Source: Melioribacteraceae bacterium
Lineage (GTDB): Bacteria > Bacteroidota > Ignavibacteria > Ignavibacteriales > Melioribacteraceae
Reading direction: 5' to 3'
Assembly (NCBI GenBank): GCA_023230485.1
Contig: JALNXG010000006.1
Location: 1-64,000 of the forward strand
Length of the DNA stretch: 64,000 nucleotides
Shown one piece after another: positions 43,755-54,700 of this stretch (position 1 is the stretch's first letter; each line of letters starts with the position of its first letter). Both the position numbers and the translations under genes were made by a program. The notes below the pieces were generated by a model. That model had not been told where the DNA came from. It did not search any database and was given only the letters and a program-made list of their open reading frames with translations.

Positions 43755-46700
43755 ATGAAACATTTTAGAATACTATTGTTATTAGGAGTATTATTGGTAA
43801 ATCATAATGTATTAGGGGCATCAGGTGAAGTTCTTTTTAAAATTATGGAGGGTTCGACCCACAGAAACTTTACTGTGAGATTAAATACCACATCATATTT
43901 CTGGTTTTATAATTCTATTTTATCGAAACCAATATTAGGAGATAGTTCGCTTTTCCCACATGAATATACATTATCTGATAATTATGGATTTGAAGCACCA
44001 GATAATACTACTCCTAGTAGTCCTACTATGCCTTGGGGTCTAATGGAAATAGAAGTAACATTTGGTATGAAAACTGTAAGTTTTATAATTGATTTTAGAG
44101 ACGAGGATTGGGGAGGGCACAATGTAAAATATCCTTCTCATGATTTAAATATACTCATAAATCATGATTCACAAAAAATATATTACGGTGTGGGCAATGA
44201 ATTAATAGTAGATGAAATTACTAATAATGCGGAATATACAATATGGGAACTTTGGGGGAATACGTATGCAACACAAACTAATTTTACAATCCCGGTAGTA
44301 ATGAAAAATAGGATAGAGAATCAAACTTTTGGATTCGGGCAATTAAAAGCAAATAATATAACTGTGGCATCTGATTCTTTGGCTTATTTAAGGTTTTTTG
44401 ATGTAAATCAAGTCGAGCATTTAACAACCGAAATAAATTATAATAGCCAAAGAAATTATTCTTTTAAGTGGGTATATAGTTATATAACTCCAGAAGAAAA
44501 TCAAAATATTTATAATTCTTCAAATTATATAAATACAATTTTCGATTTACGCACTAAAGAAGTTGAAAGAAGATTTAGATCAGTCTATCCCCTAACAGTT
44601 AAGAACTTAATTCCAGAGAAAAGTAACATAACCGAAGGAGAAATATATTTCAAAGACCCAACTACCGATAACCAATTTAATCTATATTCTGCCTCCGGGA
44701 ATGGATTTATAAAGAATGAAGCATTCACTGGTTTAGATGAAAGCGTTTATGGATCAACACATCAAAAATACGCAGTTAAAGCTAAATCGACATTTTCAGC
44801 AAGCGGTATAAATTATAATTGGTATGACGGGGATTTTAATCCCTCAACTCCACTTGACATCACAATAACGGGTACAACAAATCTTAATGCAAAATATAAA
44901 GGGAATATGATATCAAACTACAGTTCAGGATTTTCAACTAATAGTCAAAGGAAAGTAGTAAGAACAGACGATGGAAAGCTTCATATAGTTTATGAATCAC
45001 TTGATAAAGTCTGGTACACATATAGTACGGATAACGGAGTTACATGGCAGCCCGAACAGTTAGTGGATATCGCAAGCGCAAATACAAAAAATGCATCAAT
45101 AACCCACAATTCAAATGCTATCTTTATTGCATATCAATGTAATGACGGACCAAGAATAAAAGCAGCTCAGTTCAGTAATGGACAAAAAAGCTGGATAACA
45201 AATGTTTATTCTTTATCGAGTTATGATTATGATACAAGACCTGTAATAGCAGCATATAGCAGTGAAGGGGCATTGATAGTATTCAAACCCACTTCCACAT
45301 CACAATTAAGAGGAATAAATGTAAAATGTTCTACCGGAACATGTACACAAGGAACCGTAGGGAGTGATTTCGTAATAAGTTATTCGACTACATCGAGTAC
45401 AAACCCCTCGCTTGTATATAACGCTCAAAGAATGTTTCTTGCATTCCAAAATGGTACAGAGATAAGATATGAAAAACTGACCGCAGGAGTTGATTACGAA
45501 TATATATTTGAAAGTACCGTTGTATCATCGGGTTCGGGATTTACAAATAATCTATCACCTTCAATATCAGTACAGGCAGAAAACCCGGTAGTAAGTTGGT
45601 TAGGGTATTCTTCATCAATACCCGCTGCGGTAATAAGAAGAAAGACAGGTAGTACATGGTCGGGATTTAATTCATTTGGACTAAATTCAGTAAGAAATCA
45701 AAATAATAATTCAAGGCGGGACAATGGCGAAGGGAGCATAATAGCATGGTGCGATATATATAATGCCAATAAGTTTGTAAAATTAGAAAATGGAACTTAT
45801 ACTACAATAAAAACGCTTCCTGAAGGCAATGGAAATGAGATGCAGATAGGAAATGGAGATGGATTTCTTGACATGAAGGCTATAGTTCATAAAACTCTGA
45901 CATCAAGTATATATCCTCTCAAGTTTGTCAATTATAATTTCTTAACTCTTCAAAAAACAGATGATAAAGCTAATAACTACGGAAGAATGGCAATTGTTGA
46001 GCAGAATAATAAAAGTTATGCTTACTATCTCGGAGATGTAAAAATCGATGGAGAGAATATAAAATTTAAGAGTTATATCGATTCACTAATAATAGAAAAC
46101 AGTGAAATGATGAATGAGATTTTTGTTACTGAATCGTTCTCACTAAGTAAGAAAAGTGAAATAGAGTTCAATAATTCATTCTATGCATTCGATAAGAGTG
46201 AATTAAGTCAAGTTAAAGAAAACGATATATCTTATTCAATAGAATTAATGAACGTAAGTAATAAAAAGATTGTGAAAGAATTTAATGGCTCAAAATATGA
46301 GTTAAGCAAAATTACAGATGATAGAACTAGATTTAAACTTAATCTCAATAATATTGAGGAAGGGAACTATATATTAAGAGTAGTATGTAAGATGAAAGGA
46401 GAGGGCTCGTTTTACATAAATGATTTTCAATCAGAAGAAACTCTTAGTCTGAATAAATCTCTTATAGAAATAAATATCGAAGAGAATAAAATGCCACAGG
46501 GATATAATTTAGAGAATAATTATCCGAACCCATTTAATCCAACGACAACAATAAATTATAGTATCCCCAAAGGTGGAAATGTTCGTTTAGAGATTTATAA
46601 TTCACTTGGAGAGATAGTAAATATTCTACAAGATAGTTATCAAGACACAGGGAATCATTCGATTGCTTGGACAGGCAAAGACAGTAATGGAAACTTTCTA

Positions 46701-46775
46701 TCTTCAGGAATTTATTTTTATCGGTTAATAAGTAATGATTTTGTTCAGGTAAAAAAGATGACTTTAATAAAATAG
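43755..46775 (+). CDS. Large T9SS-exported surface protein with sialidase-like propeller
   Basis: 1006 residues. Signal peptide MKHFRILLLLGVLLVNHNVLG. The N-terminal 380 residues are beta-rich with no recognised family. About 385-700 shows BNR/Asp-box-like blades (LHIVYESLDKVWYTYSTDNG, VTWQPEQLVDIAS, IFIAYQCNDGPRIKAAQFSN), typical of sialidase-type propellers but with no sialidase catalytic set. About 750-900 is a beta-sandwich (RVVCKMKGEGSFYIN). Residues 917-1006 are a T9SS sorting domain (ENNYPNPFNPTTTINYSIP, SSGIYFYRL, KKMTLIK). It is followed by a terminator. Probably displayed or released with the lipoprotein encoded just upstream. Confidence 0.85.
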   Translation: MKHFRILLLLGVLLVNHNVLGASGEVLFKIMEGSTHRNFTVRLNTTSYFWFYNSILSKPILGDSSLFPHEYTLSDNYGFEAPDNTTPSSPTMPWGLMEIEVTFGMKTVSFIIDFRDEDWGGHNVKYPSHDLNILINHDSQKIYYGVGNELIVDEITNNAEYTIWELWGNTYATQTNFTIPVVMKNRIENQTFGFGQLKANNITVASDSLAYLRFFDVNQVEHLTTEINYNSQRNYSFKWVYSYITPEENQNIYNSSNYINTIFDLRTKEVERRFRSVYPLTVKNLIPEKSNITEGEIYFKDPTTDNQFNLYSASGNGFIKNEAFTGLDESVYGSTHQKYAVKAKSTFSASGINYNWYDGDFNPSTPLDITITGTTNLNAKYKGNMISNYSSGFSTNSQRKVVRTDDGKLHIVYESLDKVWYTYSTDNGVTWQPEQLVDIASANTKNASITHNSNAIFIAYQCNDGPRIKAAQFSNGQKSWITNVYSLSSYDYDTRPVIAAYSSEGALIVFKPTSTSQLRGINVKCSTGTCTQGTVGSDFVISYSTTSSTNPSLVYNAQRMFLAFQNGTEIRYEKLTAGVDYEYIFESTVVSSGSGFTNNLSPSISVQAENPVVSWLGYSSSIPAAVIRRKTGSTWSGFNSFGLNSVRNQNNNSRRDNGEGSIIAWCDIYNANKFVKLENGTYTTIKTLPEGNGNEMQIGNGDGFLDMKAIVHKTLTSSIYPLKFVNYNFLTLQKTDDKANNYGRMAIVEQNNKSYAYYLGDVKIDGENIKFKSYIDSLIIENSEMMNEIFVTESFSLSKKSEIEFNNSFYAFDKSELSQVKENDISYSIELMNVSNKKIVKEFNGSKYELSKITDDRTRFKLNLNNIEEGNYILRVVCKMKGEGSFYINDFQSEETLSLNKSLIEINIEENKMPQGYNLENNYPNPFNPTTTINYSIPKGGNVRLEIYNSLGEIVNILQDSYQDTGNHSIAWTGKDSNGNFLSSGIYFYRLISNDFVQVKKMTLIK

Positions 46776-46800
46776 TATCAAATGACCATAGAAATAATAA

Positions 46801-46832
46801 AAAAGCTGCCTATAAAAGGGCAGCTCTTTTTA
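46801..46832 (+). terminator. Rho-independent terminator after the T9SS protein gene
   Basis: AGCTGCC/GGCAGCT (46804-46810 with 46819-46825), loop of 8, preceded by an A-run and followed by CTTTTTACT. It sits between the surface-protein gene and the kinase gene, and shows that an upstream in-frame extension of the kinase to 46782 is not real. Confidence 0.82.
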
Positions 46833-46871
46833 CTAAATTTATGTTCGATTATTTTTTGTATTTTTCGTTTT

Positions 46872-48092
46872 ATGAATGAGAATAAAAACGAAAATCCGGT
46901 TCAAGAAGAACTTCGGAAGCTAAATAGAGCATTAAGAACAATCACCGCAGTTAATCACTCCTTAGTTAGAGCCGCCGATGAAGCATCTCTCCTTAGAGAT
47001 CTATGCCGGCTTATGGTTACCGAAGGGGGCTATCGAATGGCTTGGATCGGTTATGTAGTCAAGGATGAAGAGAAAACAATCCTGCCAATTATGTGGGAGG
47101 GCGCAGAAGATGGATATCTTACTAACGTAACAATTTCTTACGGAGAAAACGAATTTGGTATGGGTCCTGCCGGAATTGCAGTCCGCACCGGCGCAACCGC
47201 AGTATTTCAAGATATTAAAAATGATATAAAGAATTATGATTGGAAACAAAATGTGCTACAAAGAGGATACGCCGCAATTATTGCTCTACCCTTAAAAAAT
47301 AAAGATGAAGTATTTGGTATAGTTGGAATTATCTCTTCTAATCCTGATGCATTCGATAAAGAAGAAAAAAACTTATTAGAACAATTAGCGAATGACTTAG
47401 CTTATGGAATTATTTCATTACGAAATCGTGAGCAACTAAAAAATCTCGCAATACATCTTGAGAATGCTCGTGAAGCAGAACGAAAACGAGTAGCCCGCGA
47501 AATCCATGATGAACTCGGGCAATATCTTACCGGATTGACTATGGATATTACTTTCCTAAGGGAAATGATAGAAGAAGATTCGGATAAGAAAAAACTTTTG
47601 ACGAAGATTGATTCCGCTGCGGGACTTTTAGAAACAACCGTAAAATCAGTGAGAAGGATTTCAAGCGAATTAAGACCTGCAGTACTCGATAGTCTCGGTC
47701 TCCTTGCCGCAATCGAATGGCAGGCGGAAGAATTTAATAGCCGAATGGGTATCTCGTGCGAATATTTTATTACAGTCGATAGCATCGATTTACCTTTTGA
47801 AGTAACCACTTTAATTTTTCGGATATTGCAGGAATCGCTCACAAATGCTGCAAAGCATTCAGGTGCTTCATTGGTTACAATTACATTCGGTCTCGAAAAT
47901 GATTTTTATCAACTCGAAATAAAAGATAACGGCAGAGGGATAAAAAAGGAAGATTTTGAAAAGAAAAATTCATTCGGTCTGCTGGGGATGAAAGAAAGAG
48001 CGGAAATATTTAAAGGAACTTTATTGATTACAAGTGAACCGGACAGAGGTACTACTATCAACGTTTCAATCCCGGTAAATAAATATGACTAA
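46872..48092 (+). CDS. GAF-domain histidine kinase (NarX/DegS type, HisKA_3)
   Basis: 406 residues from the ATG at 46872, beyond the terminator hairpin. No membrane helix, so it is cytoplasmic. GAF domain about 40-185 (GGYRMAWIGYVVKDEEKT, FGMGPAGIAVRTGATAVFQD). HisKA_3 dimerisation helix has AREIHDELGQYLTGL with phospho-accepting H212. The HATPase domain holds ILQESLTNAAKHSGAS, DNGRGIK and FGLLGMKERAE. It overlaps the NarL-type response regulator by eight bases, forming a standard two-component pair. The signal sensed by GAF is unknown. Confidence 0.93.
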   Translation: MNENKNENPVQEELRKLNRALRTITAVNHSLVRAADEASLLRDLCRLMVTEGGYRMAWIGYVVKDEEKTILPIMWEGAEDGYLTNVTISYGENEFGMGPAGIAVRTGATAVFQDIKNDIKNYDWKQNVLQRGYAAIIALPLKNKDEVFGIVGIISSNPDAFDKEEKNLLEQLANDLAYGIISLRNREQLKNLAIHLENAREAERKRVAREIHDELGQYLTGLTMDITFLREMIEEDSDKKKLLTKIDSAAGLLETTVKSVRRISSELRPAVLDSLGLLAAIEWQAEEFNSRMGISCEYFITVDSIDLPFEVTTLIFRILQESLTNAAKHSGASLVTITFGLENDFYQLEIKDNGRGIKKEDFEKKNSFGLLGMKERAEIFKGTLLITSEPDRGTTINVSIPVNKYD

Positions 48093-48723
48093 AAAAATAA
48101 AAATATTAATAGCAGACGACCATCCGATAGTAAGGGAGGGTTTGAAACAGATAATCTCCAAAGCTGATGAACTCGAAGTCGAAGGAGAAGCACTTAATGG
48201 AATGGAAGTTATTCAAAAAGTTAAAGATGAAGAGTGGGATATTGTAGTTCTTGATATAGGTATGCCGGGCAAAGATGGACTTGACGTATTAAAAGAGATT
48301 AAAGAGGCAAGACCTGAATTGCCGGTTTTGATTTTGAGTATGTATCCTGAGGATCAAGTTGGACTTAGGACTTTCAAGCTTGGTGCGTCCGGCTATATGA
48401 ATAAAGAGACTGCTCCGAAGGAATTAGTAAATGCAATTCGTAAAATCTGTTCAGGCGGAAAATATATCAGTCCCGCACTTGCGGAATTTCTCATTTCAGG
48501 ATTTGAATCGAGAACGGAATCACCAATAAATATTTTATCTAACAGAGAATTTCAAGTACTCCGTATGATTGCCTCTGGCAAAGATGCCGATGAAGTGGCA
48601 GAAGAGCTTTTTATAAGTGTAAAGACCGTGCGCACTTACCGCGATAGATTATTAGAGAAGTTAAAACTCAAGAATGATGTTGAACTCTCTCACTACGCAA
48701 TGAAGCACAAAATTTTAGAATAG
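48085..48723 (+). CDS. NarL/FixJ-type response regulator
   Basis: 212 residues. Receiver 1-122 with acidic pocket D11/D12, phosphorylation site D57 (VVLDIGMPGKDG) and lysine near 110 in MNKETAPKE. LuxR-type HTH at about 148-205 (ILSNREFQVLRMIASGKDAD, LFISVKTVRTYRDRLLEKL). It is translated through an eight-base overlap with its kinase, and regulates unknown targets; the efflux operon downstream is one candidate. Confidence 0.95.
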   Translation: MTKKIKILIADDHPIVREGLKQIISKADELEVEGEALNGMEVIQKVKDEEWDIVVLDIGMPGKDGLDVLKEIKEARPELPVLILSMYPEDQVGLRTFKLGASGYMNKETAPKELVNAIRKICSGGKYISPALAEFLISGFESRTESPINILSNREFQVLRMIASGKDADEVAEELFISVKTVRTYRDRLLEKLKLKNDVELSHYAMKHKILE

Positions 48724-48917
48724 CAAATTCCATCCGAAGAGGGATATTAATTTTTGTGTCATTATTAACAATATTATTTGTTCCCCTCCCTTTTGTAATC
48801 AATAGACTACACGCACTTTCCAAATATCCCACAAATCTTTCCGCATTTCACTTATTGTTGAACTTTTCATCAATTATTATGTTTAGTTATCTAAAATAAG
48901 AGATAATGTAGAATTTT

Positions 48918-49295
48918 ATGACTGTTGCAATAGTGGAAGATTCCATAATAATTAAAGACCGAATAAAAGAAAAAATAGATCAATACCCGGAAATAACAAT
49001 TTTATGGGAAGCTGAATTATTAAGCGATGGCTTACAAAAAATCAGTAAAGAGATTCCCGATTATTTAATCCTCGATATACAACTCCCTGATGGAAATGGA
49101 ATTGATATACTGAAATTAATCAAAGAGAAAAAGTATGATACTTCGGTTATCATTCTTACAAATTATCCGATAGTCGGAATCAATTCCAAATGCTGTTCAA
49201 TCGGCGCAGATTATTTTTTCGATAAAACAAATGAATTTGAAAAAGTGTTCTCTATATTAAAAGAGAAATTAGAATCACAGACAAATAGAAATTAA
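48918..49295 (+). CDS. Stand-alone receiver domain protein
   Basis: 125 residues, a single CheY-like receiver: acidic pocket VEDS, D53 as phosphorylation site (LILDIQLPDGNG), switch threonine in IILTNYP and lysine in YFFDKTNE. No effector domain. It lies 24 bases before the TolC gene and 194 bases after the NarL regulator, so it may be transcribed with the efflux genes. Its kinase is not obvious. Two cysteines (SKCCSIG) near 99 are unusual for a receiver. Confidence 0.9.
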   Translation: MTVAIVEDSIIIKDRIKEKIDQYPEITILWEAELLSDGLQKISKEIPDYLILDIQLPDGNGIDILKLIKEKKYDTSVIILTNYPIVGINSKCCSIGADYFFDKTNEFEKVFSILKEKLESQTNRN

Positions 49296-49319
49296 AATAA
49301 ATAAGGAATAAGTCAGATA

Positions 49320-50633
49320 ATGAAAAAATCATTTTTGATAATCGGATTGATGATTGCTTTATCATCAATCGGAAACGCACAAGAACGAATTAAGATGACC
49401 GTTGAAGATGCAATTCAGACGGGGTTGAAAAACAGTAAAACGTTGGATGCTTCTTCTATGAAGGTCGTGGCGGCGGAAGCACGCAAAAAAGAAGTAATCG
49501 CAGGTTTGCTTCCATCGGTAAAGTTCAATGCAGGATATAGAAGACTTAGCGAAGTCGATCCATTTGAAATTAATACTCCATTTGGAAATTTTGTTGTTTC
49601 CCCTTCTATATTGGATAATTATACAACACAATTGACGGTTGCACAACCTTTATTTGCAGGCTTTAGATTACTAAGCGGGGCTAAGATAGCAAGTAAGAAT
49701 TATGAAGCAACAAAAGAAGATTTCCAAAAAGATCAATCGGACTTAATCTATAATATTCAGAATGCCTATTGGAATCTTTTCAAAGCAGAGCAGATGAAAA
49801 AGGTAATTGATGAAAATCTAAGTATGATTAAGGCACACGTAAATGATGCAACGAATTTATTAAATGCAGGTCTATTAACTACGAATGATAAATTGAAATT
49901 GGAAGTGCAATTATCCGATGCGCAATTGAAACAGTTGGATGCGGGAAATAATGTAAGATTAGCAATGATTGGACTTAATAATATTTTAAGCATTCCGCTT
50001 ACTACTGAAATTGAAATTGCATCAGAAGTAAAAAGAAGCGAAGCGGAGTTTGGTGAATTAAATACATTAGTTAATTCGGCGATAGACGAAAGACCGGAAG
50101 TAAAGGCGGCTAAGTTAAGAGTAAAAGCCGCTGAATATGGAGTAACAGCCGCACGAGCCGGATGGTATCCGCAAATCAGTTTTTCAGGTAATTTATATTA
50201 CAGCCGTCCGAATCAAAGAATTGTCCCTGCTGAAGATAAGTTTAATTCTACTTGGGATGTGGGTGTGAATTTAAGTATGAATATTTGGGATTGGCTTACC
50301 ACCTCTCATCAAACCGAACAAGCAAAAGCTCAATTAGCACAAGGTGTTGATGCTCTTGGAATTATCAAAGATGGTGTCTCTTTAGAAGTCAATCAATATT
50401 ATTTATTGGTTAATCAATTGAAGAGAAGAATAGAACTATCGGAATTAACAGTTAAGCAGGCAGAAGAAAATATGAGAGTTACTTCGGAACGTTTTAAGGG
50501 TGGTACTGCTCTTAGTACGGATGCAATCGATGCAGAAGTTTCGCTTCTCTCGGCAAAAATAAATTATACAAATTCTTTAGTCGATTTTGAACTATCAAAA
50601 GCTCGTCTAAAGAAAGCATTGGGTAAAGAATAA
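49320..50633 (+). CDS. TolC family outer-membrane efflux protein
   Basis: 437 residues. Signal peptide MKKSFLIIGLMIALSSIGNA. Two TolC repeats form the trimeric barrel-and-tunnel: long helices such as SDLIYNIQNAYWNLFKAEQM and QTEQAKAQLAQGVDALGII, with strands PSVKFNAGYRRLSEVD and PQISFSGNLYYSRPN. It is the outer duct of the tripartite pump encoded by the next two genes, with which it forms an operon (24-base gap). Confidence 0.95.
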   Translation: MKKSFLIIGLMIALSSIGNAQERIKMTVEDAIQTGLKNSKTLDASSMKVVAAEARKKEVIAGLLPSVKFNAGYRRLSEVDPFEINTPFGNFVVSPSILDNYTTQLTVAQPLFAGFRLLSGAKIASKNYEATKEDFQKDQSDLIYNIQNAYWNLFKAEQMKKVIDENLSMIKAHVNDATNLLNAGLLTTNDKLKLEVQLSDAQLKQLDAGNNVRLAMIGLNNILSIPLTTEIEIASEVKRSEAEFGELNTLVNSAIDERPEVKAAKLRVKAAEYGVTAARAGWYPQISFSGNLYYSRPNQRIVPAEDKFNSTWDVGVNLSMNIWDWLTTSHQTEQAKAQLAQGVDALGIIKDGVSLEVNQYYLLVNQLKRRIELSELTVKQAEENMRVTSERFKGGTALSTDAIDAEVSLLSAKINYTNSLVDFELSKARLKKALGKE

Positions 50634-50657
50634 AAAGATTATAAAAAGGGAATAAAA

Positions 50658-51707
50658 ATGAAAAAAGCAAAGTTATATGCAATTCCTGTTTTGATAGTTA
50701 TAGTAATTGTAGCAGTACTATTTTATAACAAATCGAAGATGCAGGCAAAAGCAGCACCTAAAGTAACAGATGTTTTCTATGTGTCTGTCCAACCAGTTTC
50801 AAGTAATTCACTTAGTGAAGATATTTCACTTATCGGTACAGTCAATGCAGATAAGGACGTGAATATCGTATCTGAAACTCAAGGTAAAGTAGTTGCCGTG
50901 AATACTAAAGTAGGCGATTACAAACAAGTGGGCTCTATTTTAATACAAGTAGATGATGAATTAAAAAAAGCCGCCTTTATGAGTGCCGAAGCTAATTTCG
51001 AAAAATCGAAAAAAGATTTTGAAAGATATACAGTACTTCTAAAACAAGGTTCTGCTACGGATGCACAGATGGATAATATTAAATTACAATTAGCGAATGC
51101 AGAATCACAATATATAGTAGCTAGAAAACAATTGAGTGATACCAAGATTACAACACCGATTTCAGGATATGTTACTGCTCGTAATGTAGATATCGGAACG
51201 ATGGTTAATCCCGGAATGGTAATCGGAAATGTAGTGGATATATCGAAAGTAAAAGTGAAGGTAAATGTAGCCGAGCAGGATGTATTCAAAATTAAAACAG
51301 GCAATAAAGTAGAAGTAACAACAGACGTTTTCCCGGGTACCGTTTTCGAAGGAAGAATAGAAACAATCAGTTCTAAAGCAGATGAAGTGCATACATATCC
51401 TATCGAAGTAGCAGTATATAATAACGGTGCGCAGAAATTAAAAGCAGGTATGTTTGCTAAAGTGAGTTTCTCTACTTCAACAAAGGAGGGTTCGTTAACA
51501 ATACCAAGAGAGGCACTACTCGGAAGCGTAAAAGAACCGGAAGTTTATGTAGTAGAAAATGATATTGCTAAATTAAGAAAATTAGTTTTAGGTGAAGAAG
51601 CAGGAGTAAGAGTGGAAGTATTAGATGGTTTACAATCCGGTGAGAAAGTGGTAGTAAGTGGACAGACAAATCTCGAAGACAACGTAAAAGTAAAGATAGT
51701 TAATTAA
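50658..51707 (+). CDS. RND efflux periplasmic adaptor (membrane fusion protein)
   Basis: 349 residues. One N-terminal membrane helix (LYAIPVLIVIVIVAVLFY) anchors the chain. A biotinyl-lipoyl-like half (VSETQGKVVAVNTKVGDYKQ) flanks a helical hairpin (EANFEKSKKDFERYTVLLKQ), then DTKITTPISGYVTARNVDIG, the beta-barrel FEGRIETISSKADEVHTYPI, and the membrane-proximal end GLQSGEKVVVSGQTNLED. It bridges the RND pump and TolC channel. It starts 24 bases after the TolC gene and ends 11 before the pump. Confidence 0.95.
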   Translation: MKKAKLYAIPVLIVIVIVAVLFYNKSKMQAKAAPKVTDVFYVSVQPVSSNSLSEDISLIGTVNADKDVNIVSETQGKVVAVNTKVGDYKQVGSILIQVDDELKKAAFMSAEANFEKSKKDFERYTVLLKQGSATDAQMDNIKLQLANAESQYIVARKQLSDTKITTPISGYVTARNVDIGTMVNPGMVIGNVVDISKVKVKVNVAEQDVFKIKTGNKVEVTTDVFPGTVFEGRIETISSKADEVHTYPIEVAVYNNGAQKLKAGMFAKVSFSTSTKEGSLTIPREALLGSVKEPEVYVVENDIAKLRKLVLGEEAGVRVEVLDGLQSGEKVVVSGQTNLEDNVKVKIVN

Positions 51708-51718
51708 GGATAAGAAAA

Positions 51719-54700
51719 ATGACATTAACCGAATTATCAATAAAAAGACCATCGCTTATAATTGTAATATTTGCGGCGTTTATAATCTTGGGCTTATTCA
51801 GTTTTCAGAAACTGAAGTATGAATTACTTCCTAAGTTTAGTCCGGCAGTAATTACAATTACAACGATTTATCCGGGTGCCTCCCCGAACGAAGTGGAAAC
51901 CGGAGTATCGAAACCGCTCGAAGATGCGGTATCGGGGTTGGATAAAGTAAGCGAAATAAAAAGCACATCTATGGAAGGTGTTTCTTTTGTAACGATTGAA
52001 TTACTTCAATCAGCAAAAGTAGATTTATCCTTACAAGATGCTCAAAGAAAAGTGAATGAGATATTTTCATCTTTACCGGATGGTGTAAAGTCACCGGTAG
52101 TTTCTAAAATTGCATTGGATGAGATTCCTGTAATTCGTCTAGGTGTATCGGGTAGTTTATCTGATAAGGAATTATTTCAATTTGTAAAAGATAAAGTAAA
52201 ACCGGAGCTTTCTAAGGTAGCGGGAGTTGGACAGATTGCTTTAATCGGTGGAAACGAAAGAGAGATAAAAGTAAATCTTGATATGGAAAAATTGAAAGCT
52301 TATGGCTTATCGATTATGCAGGTAACTCAGACGATCAAAAATTCCAATCTTGATTTCCCGACTGGAAAGATAAAAGATTCTGATGAACAATATATAGTTA
52401 GGATAGCAGGTAAATTTTCAAGTTTGGAGCAAGTAAGAAATCTTGCAATCGGGACTTCTAAAACAGGCGGGGAGATTAAACTTTCTGATGTAGCTGAAGT
52501 AGAAGATGGAACAAAGGATGTTACAAACATTTCACGTATAGATGGAAAAAGTACAATTGCGATAAATGTACTTAAGCAGACCGATGCGAACGCTGTGGAC
52601 GTAAGTAAATTAGTAAAATTAAAATTAGCGGAACTTGAAGCCACATTCGCGGATTATGGATTTAAATATACAATATCACAAGATGGATCAATATTTACAG
52701 TTGATGCAGCAAATGCTGTTAAGACAGATCTTTTGATAGCAGTTTTTCTTGTGGCTTTGGTTATGCTTCTTTTCTTGCATAGTATAAGAAACTCAGTGAT
52801 AGTGTTGGTTGCTATTCCTTCATCACTTATTACAACATTCATGGTGATGTGGGCTTTGGATTTTACACTTAATTTAATGACGCTTCTTGCACTATCGTTA
52901 GTGGTAGGTATTCTCGTGGATGATTCGATTGTGGTATTGGAAAACATTTATCATCATCTCGAAAAAGGTGAAGAGAAGCGGACTGCCGCATTAAGAGGAA
53001 GAAACGAAATCGGTTTTGCGGCTCTCGCTATTACACTTGTGGATGTATCAGTATTTTTTCCACTCTCATTAACGAGCGGTATTATCGGTAATATTATGCG
53101 TCAATTTTCTATTGTAGTTGTGGTCTCGACACTACTTAGTTTATTTGTTTCTTTTACGATAACTCCAATGCTCGCTTCGAGATTTGCAAAAGTGGAACGC
53201 TTAACTAATAGAACTTTATTGGGAAAATTCGCAATTTGGTTTGAAGCAAAATTCAAAACTTTCACTGAATTTTATATTACACTTCTTAACTGGAGCTTTA
53301 AAAATAAAGGGAAAGTATTTATTGGTACAGTTGTAATTTTCTTCGCATCGGTAGCATTAGTTCCACTTGGATTTATCGGTGGTGAATTTATGGCAGTTGC
53401 TGATAGAGGTGAATTTGCAGTCACGGTAAAACTGCCTCCGGGCACTAAGATTGAAGAAACAAATAGAATCTCTCAAGAAGTAGAGAATATGATTTTAAAA
53501 ACTCCGGGAGTGGAAAGAGTGTTTGTAAATGCCGGTGCTTCGAGTGAAGGACTTATAGGATTTGCTTCTAATAATTCATCTGAGATTAACGTAACACTCG
53601 TTCCAAAAAATGAGAGAGAAAAAAGCACTGACGAAATCGGTCAAGAGATAAAAGAAAAAGCGATGAGGATTCCCGGAGTGGAAGCTCGCTATAATCCTAT
53701 CGGTATTTTCGGCGTTGCGAATCAAACACCTATTCAATTATTAGTCAATGGTACTAATGTCGATAGCGTTTATGAAGCAGCTGCTAAAATAGAAAAAGAA
53801 TTAACAAAAGTACCGGGTACGACTGACGTTCGTTTATCTTCCGAGCAGGGAAAACCGGAAACAAAGATTGATATCGACCGACAGAAATTAAATGCATTCG
53901 GACTTTCGCTTGCAGAAGTAGGTGGTGCTCTTCGTGTTGCACTTACGGGAGATGATGAATCTAAATTCCGAGAAGGCAATACTGAATATAGTTTACGTAT
54001 TCAGTTAGATGAATTTAATAGATCTTCTACCGAAGACCTTGGTAGTTTATCATTTACAAATAAAAAAGGTCAGCAAATATATTTAAAACAATTTGCAGAT
54101 ATTTCGAGAACTACCGGACCATCGAATCTTCAAAGGCAAAATAGAAATGCAGCTGTAACGGTTTTCTCGCAGGTAATCGGAAGACCAACCGGAACTATTT
54201 CTACAGAGTTTACAGAGAAGATGAAGAACGTGAGATTGCCTAATGAAACCACATATTCTTTTGGCGGCGATGTAAAAAACCAGAAAGAAGCTTTTGGGGA
54301 TTTAGGTATTGCGATGATGGCTGCCGTTTTATTCTCCTATCTTGTAATGGTGGGTTTATATGATTCATTCGTTTATCCGTTTGTGGTCTTGTTCTCGATT
54401 CCACTTGCAATTGTGGGTGGTTTGCTTGCATTAGCTTTAACAATGAAATCACTGAACGTATTTACAATTCTTGGTATGATTATGCTTGTGGGACTTGTGG
54501 GCAAAAATGCAATCTTGCTTGTCGATAGAACTAATTATATGAGAGGACTGGGAGAATCGGTTAAGGATTCATTAATCGATGCAGCTCGTATGAGAGTAAG
54601 ACCAATCTTTATGACTACTCTTACGATGATTTTTGGAATGATGCCGATTGCTCTATCTACAAGTTCCGGTTCGGAATGGAAGACCGGTTTGGCTTGGGTG

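Noticed and set aside
46782..46871. Hydrophobic N-terminal extension of the GAF kinase
   Set aside because: The stretch contains the terminator hairpin of the preceding gene; ATG at 46872 starts the conserved protein.
47402..47842. 146-residue minus-strand ORF
   Set aside because: Antisense image of the histidine kinase core, low-complexity serine-rich, no ribosome site.
50918..51304. 128-residue minus-strand ORF
   Set aside because: Lies fully inside the adaptor gene, which is strongly conserved on the plus strand.
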